NCBI GenBank assembly: GCA_028291455.1
Contig: JAQGHY010000026.1
Span: 1 to 36,379 of the forward strand
DNA: 36,379 bases
Direction: 5' to 3'
Origin: Rubritepida sp.
GTDB taxonomy: Bacteria > Pseudomonadota > Alphaproteobacteria > Acetobacterales > Acetobacteraceae
In this document: piece by piece, positions 7,555 to 15,513 of the stretch
Layout: the number at the start of each line of letters is the position of its first letter
Numbering within the stretch: the first letter of the stretch is position 1
Program-made: the position numbers and the translations under genes
The notes under the pieces: generated by a model
Seen by the model: the letters and a program-made list of their open reading frames with translations, nothing else
Told to the model about the DNA's origin: nothing
The model's database searches: none

Positions 7555-8661
7555 TCAGCCCGTCACCATGTCGACGTAGTCGGCGTTGACGCGCTGGTAG
7601 TTCGCCCCCAGCCAGATCCCGTCCTGTGGCACCTGCAGGCGCGCATTGGCCGGATCGGTCGGGTTGAAGCGGCGGAATTCTTCCGGGACCGCCGCGGCGG
7701 CGCGCGGGTTGGTCGGGCCGTTGCCCAGGAATTTCAGGAGCTCCACCTGCTGGTCGGCATTGGCCAGCATCGAGGCCAGGAGCTTCTGCGCCATCTCGCC
7801 GCCGGGATTGCCGCGCGGGCTGACGAAGATGCCGGGCTGCAGCACGCCCTGGTTCCAGATGAACTTGAACCGGCCGTTGCTCTCCTGCTCCAGCACCTTG
7901 GCGCGGGTGTGCCAGATCTGGCCCATCACCGCCTCACCCGTGCGGATGAACTGCTCCGATTCCGCGCCGCCGGTCCAGAAGACCAGGTTGCGCCGGATCT
8001 CCCGCACGCGGGCCAGGCAGGCCCGCACATCAAGCGGGTAGAGGTTCGCCATATCCTTGCCGAGCGACATCTGCGCAGCTTCCAGCGGACCGGAGGCATC
8101 GCGGCGCAGCAGGCGGGTGCCGGGGAACTTCTGCAGGTCCCAGAAATCCGCCCATCCGGTCGGGGCCTGGGCGAATTTCGTGCTGTCGTAGACCAGCACG
8201 CTGCTGAACGAATAGGGCGCGGCGCCATGCTCCATCGCGAAGGTCGGGCCGATCACGTCGTCGCGCTTCAGCACGCTGTAATCCATCCGGTTCAGCATGT
8301 TCATGCCGCCGAGCATGATGGCTGAAGTCGCGGAGCTGTCGCAAAGGTCCCAGGTCACGCGGCCGCTTTCCACCATGGAACGGATGCGCCCGGCCGAGGG
8401 TCCGGTGCTGTCCTGCGTCACGCGCCAGCCGGGATTGGCGGCGATGAAGGGGGCGCCGTAGTTGTTGCCGAAGCCCTGGTTGGCGAGGCCGCCCCAGTTC
8501 ACCATCACGAGCTGACGCTGGGCCTGCGCCAGCGCCTCATCCGGGGCGAGCGAAGCGGCCCCCAGGGCCGCGAGGCCCGAGAGCAGGGTGCGGCGATCCA
8601 CCTTACCCGCGCGCCATTGCCGCAGCGCCAACTCGACGCAATCCTGCTGGAAGCTCTGCAT
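7555..8661 (-). CDS. ABC transporter substrate-binding protein, PotD-like (Tat-type signal)
   Basis: This 368-residue periplasmic binding protein of the spermidine/putrescine-type (PotD) family captures the solute for the PotABC-like importer. The N-terminus carries a twin-arginine-like signal: DRRTLLSGLAALGAASL at 22-38, with likely cleavage after AQA near 47, and an unusually long n-region of about 20 residues. The mature part begins QRQLVMVNWGG. ATG 8661 is chosen because AGGAG lies 7 bases upstream; the frame continues open further but without homology. It is the first gene of the operon, as expected for the most abundant component. A Tat signal would imply export in folded form; this is a prediction. 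Confidence 0.9.
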   Translation of the reverse strand: MQSFQQDCVELALRQWRAGKVDRRTLLSGLAALGAASLAPDEALAQAQRQLVMVNWGGLANQGFGNNYGAPFIAANPGWRVTQDSTGPSAGRIRSMVESGRVTWDLCDSSATSAIMLGGMNMLNRMDYSVLKRDDVIGPTFAMEHGAAPYSFSSVLVYDSTKFAQAPTGWADFWDLQKFPGTRLLRRDASGPLEAAQMSLGKDMANLYPLDVRACLARVREIRRNLVFWTGGAESEQFIRTGEAVMGQIWHTRAKVLEQESNGRFKFIWNQGVLQPGIFVSPRGNPGGEMAQKLLASMLANADQQVELLKFLGNGPTNPRAAAAVPEEFRRFNPTDPANARLQVPQDGIWLGANYQRVNADYVDMVTG

Positions 8662-9067
8662 CCGTATTCTCCTGCACATGCTTCTGACGGCCCGGGCCCG
8701 ACCTATGCCGCGCGCCGTAGCCCAAATCAGACGCAACCCTTTGTGGTTGCCGCAGCGCCAGCATCAGTCTCCCGGCGCAAACTACCCACGGGCCGCGTCG
8801 CGCTGCAACAACCAAGCGCGACGTCGTGCCGGACCGGGCCTCGGTTGCACGGCGCGCGGGTGTCCAGCATAGTCCGGGCAACGCGCCAGTCAGAACATCA
8901 CGGTCAATCCCCTGCGCCCCTCGGAGGTCGCTTGATCTGCCGTTGCGCGCCTGCCTCCCATGGAAGCTTCCGCCATTGATCCCGATGCCTCCCCGGCAGC
9001 CGGGCATCGACGCCCGTCCGCGTGCGGCGCGCGGATCGGCGGCATCCCGTTCGAAAGGTCTGACTGC
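8662..9067. other. 406-bp divergent intergenic region with an inverted repeat
   Basis: No gene is supportable in this stretch between the ABC operon (leftward) and the monooxygenase (rightward). Short open frames here lack homology and ribosome sites. It must hold both promoters, although I cannot point to convincing -35/-10 pairs. The most conspicuous element is the inverted repeat GCAACC-N6-GGTTGC at 8733-8750, about 70 bases upstream of the solute-binding protein start, which could be an operator. GAAAGG about 9 bases before 9068 is the ribosome site of the monooxygenase. Confidence 0.5.
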
Positions 9068-10384
9068 ATGACACGTCCGTTCCATCTCGGCTGGTTCCTT
9101 CAGGGGTCGTCCGTCCAGGCCTGGGGAGAGCCCTGGACCGGCGCCATCGGCCGCGACTGGATGGTGCCGGACCTGTTCTGCGACCTCGGCCGGGCGCTGG
9201 AGCGTGCCTGCTTCGACTACGTGCTGATCGAGGACAGCTCCTATATCGGGCAGAGCTATGGCGACTCGCGGGAAATCTACCTCCAGAACGGCATCGCCGT
9301 ACCGCGGCAGGATCCGAGCGTGATCGCGACGCTGATGGCCGCGGCGACCCGGCGCATCGGCATCGTCCCGACGCTCTCGACCTTCGCTTATCCGCCCTAT
9401 CTGCTGGCGCGCCTCGTCGCCACGCTGGACCAGGTCTCATCGGGGCGGATCGGCTGGAACATGGTGACCGGCAGCAGCGACTATGCCGCCATGAACTACG
9501 GTATGCCCGGCCTGCCCGAGCACGATCTTCGCTACGACATGGCGGACGAGTACATGGCCGCGGTCAACGCGCTATGGGGCAGCTGGGAGCCCGGCGCGAT
9601 CCTCGCTGATACGGCAACCGGCGTGCTCATCGACCACACTAAGGTTCATACGGCCGATTTCGAAGGGCAATGGTACCGCACGCGCGGTCCGCTGAACTCG
9701 GGGCCTTGCGTGCAGGGCCGGCCCGTCATCGCGCAAGCCGGCGGGAGCCCGCGCGGGCGCAAGTTCGCCGCGCTGCATGCCGATACCGTGGTGGCGAACG
9801 TCAAGGGCCCCGCGGGCATGCGGGCCTATCGCGACGACGTCCGCGCCAATGCCGTGGCCCAGGGGCGGGATCCCGACACCGTGAAGGTCCTGTTCCTGGT
9901 CAGCCCCGTGCTGGGGGAGACCATGGAAGAAGCCGCGCTGCGCCGCCGCCAGCGGCAGGTCCGGGCCGAGGCGCAGGTGCCGCTGATGCTGGCGCATTTC
10001 GGCAAGATCACGAATATCGACTTCGGCAAAATCGACCTGGATACGCCGGTGAATACGATGGAGCTGCACACCAACGGGCACCAGCAGACGCTCGACGAGT
10101 TCAAGAAATTCGCCGGAAAGCGCAGCCTGCGCGAAGCGATGCTGTCCTACCGGGGCAGCCCGGGCTCGGTGGAACTCTGCGGGACGCCGGATGCCGTGGC
10201 CTCGCAGATGGCGGATGTGATGGCGGAGGCCGGAGGCGACGGCTTTCTTCTGTCCATCGGCGATGTCAGCCGGCGCAGCGTGGCCGAGGTGGCGGATGGG
10301 CTGGTCCCCGCGCTGCAGGCCCGCGGCCTGGTACGCAAGGCCTACGCCCATGAGCAGTTCCGGGACAACTTGCTGGAATTCTAA
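9068..10384 (+). CDS. Flavin-dependent monooxygenase, NtaA/SnaA/DszA type (LLM class)
   Basis: This 438-residue member of the bacterial luciferase-like monooxygenase superfamily belongs to the NtaA/SnaA/SoxA(DszA) subgroup, two-component enzymes that use reduced FMN supplied by a separate reductase to oxidise C-N, C-S or related bonds. Typical segments are FHLGWFLQG at the start, LSTFAYPPYLLARLVATLDQ, GRIGWNMVTG, YDMADEYM and PVIAQAGGSPRGRKFAA. ATG 9068 has GAAAGG upstream; the frame is open further left without homology. No flavin reductase gene is in the window. It converges on the dienelactone hydrolase gene with 4 bases between stops. The substrate is unknown; desulfurisation or chelator/heterocycle breakdown are the family's usual roles. 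Confidence 0.9.
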   Translation: MTRPFHLGWFLQGSSVQAWGEPWTGAIGRDWMVPDLFCDLGRALERACFDYVLIEDSSYIGQSYGDSREIYLQNGIAVPRQDPSVIATLMAAATRRIGIVPTLSTFAYPPYLLARLVATLDQVSSGRIGWNMVTGSSDYAAMNYGMPGLPEHDLRYDMADEYMAAVNALWGSWEPGAILADTATGVLIDHTKVHTADFEGQWYRTRGPLNSGPCVQGRPVIAQAGGSPRGRKFAALHADTVVANVKGPAGMRAYRDDVRANAVAQGRDPDTVKVLFLVSPVLGETMEEAALRRRQRQVRAEAQVPLMLAHFGKITNIDFGKIDLDTPVNTMELHTNGHQQTLDEFKKFAGKRSLREAMLSYRGSPGSVELCGTPDAVASQMADVMAEAGGDGFLLSIGDVSRRSVAEVADGLVPALQARGLVRKAYAHEQFRDNLLEF

Positions 10385-10388
10385 ACGG

Positions 10389-11048
10389 TCACAAATGCTT
10401 GGCGAAGAACTCCAAGGTGCGCTGCTGCGCGAGGGCCGCATCGGCCGGAACGTAGCTGCCGCGCTCCTCGCAGCCGAAGCCATGCCCGGCGCCGGCATAG
10501 ACATGGACCTCCACCTCCGGCCGAGCCGCGCGGATAGCCTCCACGTCCAGCATTGGGATGGAGCCGTCCTTCTCGCCGAAATGCAGCTGCACCGGGCAGC
10601 GCGGCACTTCGGATTTCGCCGCCACGATGCCGCCGCCATACCAGCCGATCGCGGCCTTGAAGGCGCTGCTGCGTGTCGCGCCATGCCAAGCGACGGTACC
10701 GCCCCAGCAATAGCCGACGATTCCGCGCGAGGCGCCGGCCGGCAGGGCGCCGGCGGCGGCCAGGATGTCCAGCAGCGTCGCATGCTCGTCGATGCCGCCG
10801 CGCAGGTCGCGGCCGCGGGCCACGTCGGCGGCTTCGTAGCCGAGCTGGACGCCACGTTCCGCCCGGTCGAAGAGTGCGGGGCAGATCACGGCATAGCCCT
10901 CGGCCGCGAAGCTGTCGGCGACCCGGCGCATGTGGCGGTTCACGCCGAAGATTTCCTGCACGACGACGAGCGAGCGCGTGGCATCGCGCGGCCCGGCCTG
11001 GTAGGCGCCGAAGCGATGACCATCGGCGGCGGTGAGCGTGATCTCCAT
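10389..11048 (-). CDS. Dienelactone hydrolase family protein
   Basis: This 219-residue alpha/beta hydrolase has the dienelactone hydrolase catalytic set: Cys114 in GYCWGG, Asp161 in GEKDGSIP and His189 in GAGHGF, with the family glutamate in QEIFG (Glu32). Carboxymethylenebutenolidase opens dienelactones in chloroaromatic degradation, but many family members are general cytoplasmic carboxyl-esterases. ATG 11048 follows GGGAGGA at a spacing of 8. No ring-cleavage genes lie nearby, so an aromatic pathway role is not supported here. Confidence 0.9.
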   Translation of the reverse strand: MEITLTAADGHRFGAYQAGPRDATRSLVVVQEIFGVNRHMRRVADSFAAEGYAVICPALFDRAERGVQLGYEAADVARGRDLRGGIDEHATLLDILAAAGALPAGASRGIVGYCWGGTVAWHGATRSSAFKAAIGWYGGGIVAAKSEVPRCPVQLHFGEKDGSIPMLDVEAIRAARPEVEVHVYAGAGHGFGCEERGSYVPADAALAQQRTLEFFAKHL

Positions 11049-11084
11049 TGGCGAAATCCTCCCAAAACTGTTTCACTGGGCAAC

Positions 11085-11279
11085 ATGGGTGATCTCGTAA
11101 ACCTTCGGAAGTGGCGGCGGGCGAAGCAGAAGGCCGAGGCGGAGACGCAGGCGGCGGCGAACCGCACCGCCTTCGGCCGCACCAAGGCCGAGACGCAGCG
11201 CGAAAAGATCGAGCAGGCGCACCGGGAGGGCGCACTCGACGCAGCCAAGCTCGACGAAGAACCCAAGCCCCGAGACTGA
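11085..11279 (+). CDS. DUF4169 family small basic protein
   Basis: This 64-residue, highly charged protein matches the DUF4169 family found across Alphaproteobacteria: the start MGDLVNLRKWRRAKQKAE is followed by a lysine/arginine/glutamate/alanine-rich, probably helical body. Function is unknown. The upstream frame stays open, but only the part from ATG 11085 shows the family pattern. In many relatives this gene precedes a ribbon-helix-helix gene; here it abuts the stop of the convergent GGDEF-EAL gene with no spacer. Confidence 0.8.
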   Translation: MGDLVNLRKWRRAKQKAEAETQAAANRTAFGRTKAETQREKIEQAHREGALDAAKLDEEPKPRD

Positions 11280-13469
11280 TCAGGCACTCGCGCGCAATGG
11301 CTCCGCCTGGAATTCCACGAGCGGCGGTACCAGCTCGTCGGCCGGCATCGGCTTGGCGATCAAATAGCCCTGGATGATGTTGCAACCCGCCCGGCGCAGG
11401 GCGAAGGCCTGGCTCTGCGTCTCCACCCCCTCGCCGATCACCTCGATCCCCATGCCTCGCGCCAGCGCCATGGTCGCCCGCAGCACCGCATAGGATTTCG
11501 GATCGTCCGGCAGCCCCGCCACGATCGAGCGGTCCAGCTTCAGCCGCTGCACCGGCAGCCGCACCACATGCGGTAGCCCCGAATGCCCGCCGCCGAAATC
11601 ATCCAGCGAGAGCGGCACGCCCACCTCCCGCAGCGCCGCGAGGGTACGGGCCACGCCCGGCAGGTCGCGGATGGCAAGGTCCTCCGGAATCTCGATCTCC
11701 AGCCGGTGCGGCGCCACGCCGGCCGCCGCGAGCACCTCGGCCACCTCCTGCGCGAAGGCCAGTTCGTGCAGGGTGGTGATGGAGATATTGATGCCCAGCA
11801 CCCGCGGCGCATCCGGCCGCTCCCCCCAGCCGGCGATGATCTCCACCGCGCGGCGGAGCACGAAGCGGTCCAGCTCCTGCAGCAGCCCGGCCTCGCTGGC
11901 GGCGGGGATCAGCTCGGCCGGGCTGATCCAACGGCCCAGGCGGCGGCTGTTCCAGCGGATCAGCGCTTCGGCGCCGATCATTACCTGGCGCTCGGTATCC
12001 TGCTGCGGCTGCAGGTGCAGCTCCAGCTCGCCAGCTTCCAGCGCCTCGGCGAAGGCCTCGCGCAATTCGGCACGCTGCTCGCTCCGCTCGCGCAGGCTGG
12101 GCCGGAAGGGGATCACCGTGTTGCGGCCTTGCGCCTTGGCCTCGTAGAGGGCGAGATCCGCCGCCCGCAGCAGCGCCTCGCCGTCGTCCCCATGTTCCGG
12201 CGCGCAGGCGATGCCGATGCTGGCGGTGACGGAGAGGTCCGCGCCCTCGATGATCAGCCTCGGACGAAGGCAGTCCCGCACCCGCCCGGCGAGGACCAGC
12301 GCCGTCTGAGGGTCGGCCCCGAAGGCGAGGATGGCGAATTCGTCCCCACCCAGCCGGCTGACGATATCCGAAGGCCGCACCACCCCGCGCAGGCGATGCG
12401 CCGCCTCGACCAGCAGGGCATCGCCGACGCCATGGCCGTAGCGGTCGTTGGCGGATTTGAAGTGGTCGAGGTCGATCAGCAGCAGCAGCCCGCCCCGCGG
12501 GTCCGCGACCAAGGCGTTCAGCCCGGCATGGAAGCTGGCGCGGTTGGAGAGCCCGGTGAGCGGATCGTGCTCCGCGAGATGCTCGATGCGCTCCTGCGCG
12601 GCCTTGAGCGGCGTCATGTCCAGCAGCGAGAGAACGCAGCCGGGCTTGCCGTCCTCGGATGGAGTCCATGGCGAGGCTGCGACCAGCAGCCGGAGCTGCG
12701 CCCGCGAGGGCAGGTCCAGCACGGCCTCGCTTTCGGTGCAGGCCGAGAAGCCGAACGGCCCCTCCGACTCGGCACTCATCAGGGCCAAGCCGGAATTCGC
12801 CAGCGCCTTGGGCATCTCGCCGCCGAACAGGCGGATCAGGTGGCGATTGGCGAAGACCGTGCGGCCCTGCGCATCGAGCTGCCAGATGCCGACCGGCGCC
12901 ATCTCCAGCAGCAAGCGCAGCCGCGCTTCGGATTCGGCAACCGCGAGCTCGCTCCGCCTGACATGCGAGATATCGGTGACGAAGCTCGCGACCTCGCCGC
13001 TGGGCAGCCGACGCTCGCATTGCCGGACCCAATTCCCTTCGGCGTCGCAAAGTTCGGCCGGCTCGCCATCGGCGGATTCGTGCAGGCTCATCCTGCGGCA
13101 AATCTCGGCCTCCCGCTCCCGTGCCGGAAGGTGCCACAGGGCCGCCTTCAGCACCTGTTCCAGCATCGGCCGCGGCGGCAGCCGGGCCAGGGTGTCGGCC
13201 CAGACCTGCCCGGGCCGGGCGTTGTGCCAGATCAGCCGCTGGTCCGGCGCATATATGGCGGCGCGATAGGGCGTCGCCTCCATGACTGCCCGCCGCAGCC
13301 GCAACTCCGACCACAGCCGCATTTGCCACCAGGCCAGGCCGAGCGGCGGCAGCGCGAGAATCCCGAGCCAGAGCGGCCTCCCCAGGGCATGCGCCAGAAG
13401 GACCGCGCTACCGGCGAGGGTCGCGGCCAGGAGGATGATCGGCAGGCTGGGACGCGAATGATGCGGCAT
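11280..13469 (-). CDS. Membrane PAS-GGDEF-EAL cyclic-di-GMP protein
   Basis: This 729-residue protein has two hydrophobic segments (about 9-29 and 33-49), two PAS-like regions (about 65-170 and 180-290), a GGDEF domain (about 298-455) and an EAL domain (about 465-715). The GGDEF signature is intact at 374-378 with an RxxD inhibitory site at 365-368, so cyclase activity is plausible. EAL keeps EALIRW (501), Asn561, Glu594 in EIPE, Asp623/Asp624, Lys644, EGVE and QGYL. Loop 6 reads DDFGGGHSGL instead of the usual DDFGTGYSSL. It may therefore make and degrade cyclic di-GMP under control of a PAS signal. ATG 13469 follows GGAAGAG at 7 bases. It is divergent from the MgtC-like gene. Confidence 0.92.
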   Translation of the reverse strand: MPHHSRPSLPIILLAATLAGSAVLLAHALGRPLWLGILALPPLGLAWWQMRLWSELRLRRAVMEATPYRAAIYAPDQRLIWHNARPGQVWADTLARLPPRPMLEQVLKAALWHLPAREREAEICRRMSLHESADGEPAELCDAEGNWVRQCERRLPSGEVASFVTDISHVRRSELAVAESEARLRLLLEMAPVGIWQLDAQGRTVFANRHLIRLFGGEMPKALANSGLALMSAESEGPFGFSACTESEAVLDLPSRAQLRLLVAASPWTPSEDGKPGCVLSLLDMTPLKAAQERIEHLAEHDPLTGLSNRASFHAGLNALVADPRGGLLLLIDLDHFKSANDRYGHGVGDALLVEAAHRLRGVVRPSDIVSRLGGDEFAILAFGADPQTALVLAGRVRDCLRPRLIIEGADLSVTASIGIACAPEHGDDGEALLRAADLALYEAKAQGRNTVIPFRPSLRERSEQRAELREAFAEALEAGELELHLQPQQDTERQVMIGAEALIRWNSRRLGRWISPAELIPAASEAGLLQELDRFVLRRAVEIIAGWGERPDAPRVLGINISITTLHELAFAQEVAEVLAAAGVAPHRLEIEIPEDLAIRDLPGVARTLAALREVGVPLSLDDFGGGHSGLPHVVRLPVQRLKLDRSIVAGLPDDPKSYAVLRATMALARGMGIEVIGEGVETQSQAFALRRAGCNIIQGYLIAKPMPADELVPPLVEFQAEPLRASA

Positions 13470-13602
13470 GGGGGTTCTCTTCCTAGCCCCAGCATTCGCC
13501 GAAATGGTTAACCGTCCGTTGATCCCGCCGCCGGAAAAGGAGCCGCATGGCGACATCACGCAACCTCTGCCAAGCTGACGCGCATACCCGGAACCTCCGC
13601 AC

Positions 13603-14040
13603 ATGATGGTCTTCGCCTACCAGGCCCTGGATATCCTCCTCGCCTTCGTGCTGGGCTCCCTGGTCGGCGCCGAGCGCGAGTGGCGGCGGCATCCCGGCGG
13701 CCTGCGCTCCTGCGCCATCGTCGCCGCGGCCTCCAGCAGCTTCATGCGGCTGATGCTCGAAGTGGGCGGCAACAACCTTTCGGCCGGGCTCGGCGCGTTG
13801 GCGACGGGCGTCGGCTTCCTGGGCGCCGGCGTGATCCTCAACCTGAACTCGGTGGTGCACGGGCTCTCCACCGCCGCCACCTTCTGGGCCGTCGCCGCCC
13901 TCGGCGCGGCTTGCGGCGCGCGGCAGTTCGGCGTGGCAGCCGCACTGTTCATGGCATTGGTGCTGTCGAACTTCGTGCTGCGGCCGATCTCCCTGCGCAT
14001 CGCCCGGCACGCGCCGCCGGATCCCGAAGGCCCGAATTAG
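13603..14040 (+). CDS. MgtC/SapB family membrane protein
   Basis: This 145-residue protein has about four transmembrane segments and the MgtC/SapB hallmarks AFVLGSLVGAEREW near the start, GFLGAGVIL (about 70-78) and GLSTAATFWAVAALG (about 87-101). It is the short form, without the C-terminal soluble domain of Salmonella MgtC. The family is tied to survival at low magnesium and inside phagocytes; its exact biochemical role is debated. Starts at 13603 and 13606 are adjacent ATGs. It lies 53 bases before the dehydrogenase gene and may be co-transcribed with it. Confidence 0.88.
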   Translation: MMVFAYQALDILLAFVLGSLVGAEREWRRHPGGLRSCAIVAAASSSFMRLMLEVGGNNLSAGLGALATGVGFLGAGVILNLNSVVHGLSTAATFWAVAALGAACGARQFGVAAALFMALVLSNFVLRPISLRIARHAPPDPEGPN

Positions 14041-14093
14041 ATCAGCCGCATGGCTGCGGTTATGCTGAGCCCAGGAACGAACCGGAGACTCCC

Positions 14094-14990
14094 ATGACCC
14101 TCATCTCACCCCCCGCCCGCGTGGCTTTCGTCGGCCTCGGCGTCATGGGGGCGGCAATGGCCGCCAACCTGCGCCGCGCCGGCTTCGACCTCGCGATCTA
14201 CAACCGCAGCCGGAGCAAGGCGGCGGCGCTGGAGGCGGCGGGCGCCGTCTGGTGCGAGTCGGGCGCCGAGGCGGCCAAGGGCGCCGCGATCGTCGGCCTC
14301 TGCGTGCCCGACACGCCCGATGTGGAGGCCGCGATCTTCGGCCCGGGCGGCATCGCCGAAGGGGTCGGCCAGGGTTCGGTCGTGATCGACTTCTCCACCA
14401 TCTCGGCCAAGGCGACCGCCGGCTTCGCCGAGCGTCTGCTGGCGGAGCGCGCCGCGATTTTGCTGGACAGCCCGGTCTCCGGCGGTCCCGCGGGCGCGAT
14501 CAACGGAACGCTGACCTGCATGGTCGGCGGCGACCCCACCGGCTTCGCTGTGACCGGCAATTATTTTGCCGCGGTCGGGAAGACCGTGACGCATCTCGGG
14601 CCAGCCGGTTCCGGGCAGGTCTGCAAATCCGCGAACCAGCTCATCATCTGCGCGACCCTGGTGGCAGTGAGCGAGGCGCTGGCCATGGGCCGCAAGGCCG
14701 GGCTCGACCCCGAGGCGATGCGCGGCGCGCTGAGCGGCGGCTCGGCCGACAGCTTCATCATGCGCAACCACGCGAAGCGCCTGCTGGAAGGCAAGTTCAC
14801 CCCCGGCTTTCGCGCGGAGCTGATGCGCAAGGACATCCGCCTGGCAGCCGAAGCCGTCCGCGACCACGGCGTCTTCGCCCCCGCCACGGCGATGTCCGCG
14901 CCGCTGCTGGAGCTGGTCTGCAACCAGGGCTCAGGCCAGGACGATCTGGTCGCGCTGGGGCGGATGATCGGCGAGTTGTCGGGCGTCTAG
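14094..14990 (+). CDS. NAD(P)-dependent beta-hydroxyacid dehydrogenase (3-hydroxyisobutyrate dehydrogenase family)
   Basis: This 298-residue protein has the family motifs in order: nucleotide-binding VAFVGLGVMGAAMAANL at 9-25, substrate-binding DSPVSGGPAGAINGTL (about 125-140), and catalytic Lys178 in GSGQVCKSANQ, with an RKDIRLA motif near 245. Related enzymes are 3-hydroxyisobutyrate, tartronate-semialdehyde and 6-phosphogluconate dehydrogenases and the GLYR1-like succinic semialdehyde reductases. ATG 14094 has GGAG six bases upstream. The specific substrate is not evident. It follows the MgtC-like gene without a visible terminator. Confidence 0.9.
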   Translation: MTLISPPARVAFVGLGVMGAAMAANLRRAGFDLAIYNRSRSKAAALEAAGAVWCESGAEAAKGAAIVGLCVPDTPDVEAAIFGPGGIAEGVGQGSVVIDFSTISAKATAGFAERLLAERAAILLDSPVSGGPAGAINGTLTCMVGGDPTGFAVTGNYFAAVGKTVTHLGPAGSGQVCKSANQLIICATLVAVSEALAMGRKAGLDPEAMRGALSGGSADSFIMRNHAKRLLEGKFTPGFRAELMRKDIRLAAEAVRDHGVFAPATAMSAPLLELVCNQGSGQDDLVALGRMIGELSGV

Positions 14991-15068
14991 AGAGGCTCAC
15001 CCCCGCCGAGGCCTGTGTGTGCCGTAGCCAGCTCGCCCGAGCGGTCTTTGAGAACGCTTGAGGCGAGG

Positions 15069-15350
15069 TCATCGCTCCACGAGATCACGCAGTGCGGCAA
15101 GCATTTGCATGCACACACGCGCAGGGACACGTTCCTTTTGCCCTACCATCAGCCCCGCGAGGAAATCCATGCTGAAGGTCGATACCATCCCGGGGTCGGT
15201 GGGTTCGGCCCAGCGCCAGAAGCGGAAAACCTGGTCCGGATTGGCAGCGCACGCGATTAGGCGGCCTGCCGTCTGCCCTTCGTCCATCGCCGGATTTTGC
15301 GCCTGTGCTCCTCCGCTCAGCAGCGCCGCCACCAGGACCAATCGTTTCAT
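15069..15350 (-). CDS. Small secreted protein with two cysteines, unknown function
   Basis: I do not recognise this 93-residue protein. It has a clear Sec-type signal peptide (MKRLVLVAALLSGGAQA, cleavage expected after residue 17) and a mature part of about 76 residues with only two cysteines (34 and 80), which could form one disulfide in the periplasm. ATG 15350 is chosen over ATG 15356 because GGAGG lies six bases upstream of the former and abuts the latter. It lies downstream of xerC on the same strand, 163 bases away, and converges on the dehydrogenase gene. A tryptophan/phenylalanine-rich patch (FRFWRW) near residue 42 is notable. Confidence 0.7.
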   Translation of the reverse strand: MKRLVLVAALLSGGAQAQNPAMDEGQTAGRLIACAANPDQVFRFWRWAEPTDPGMVSTFSMDFLAGLMVGQKERVPARVCMQMLAALRDLVER

Positions 15351-15513
15351 GTTCATCCTCCCGTTGGGCTGGCCAACGTGCACGTCAGCCGGAGCGGCGC
15401 ATAGGCTGCGAGAGGGTGATTCCCCTTCAGCGGACCGGGCCCCGGCATGATCGCCGCAAGTGAGATTAGTCCGCATGCGGCTCTTCAGCGTGATCGGCTG
15501 AAAAGGGTCGCCC

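Noticed and set aside
11583-13511. A 642-codon plus-strand open frame antisense to the GGDEF-EAL gene.
   Set aside because: It mirrors a well-supported protein and has no recognisable domain; GC-driven absence of stops explains it.
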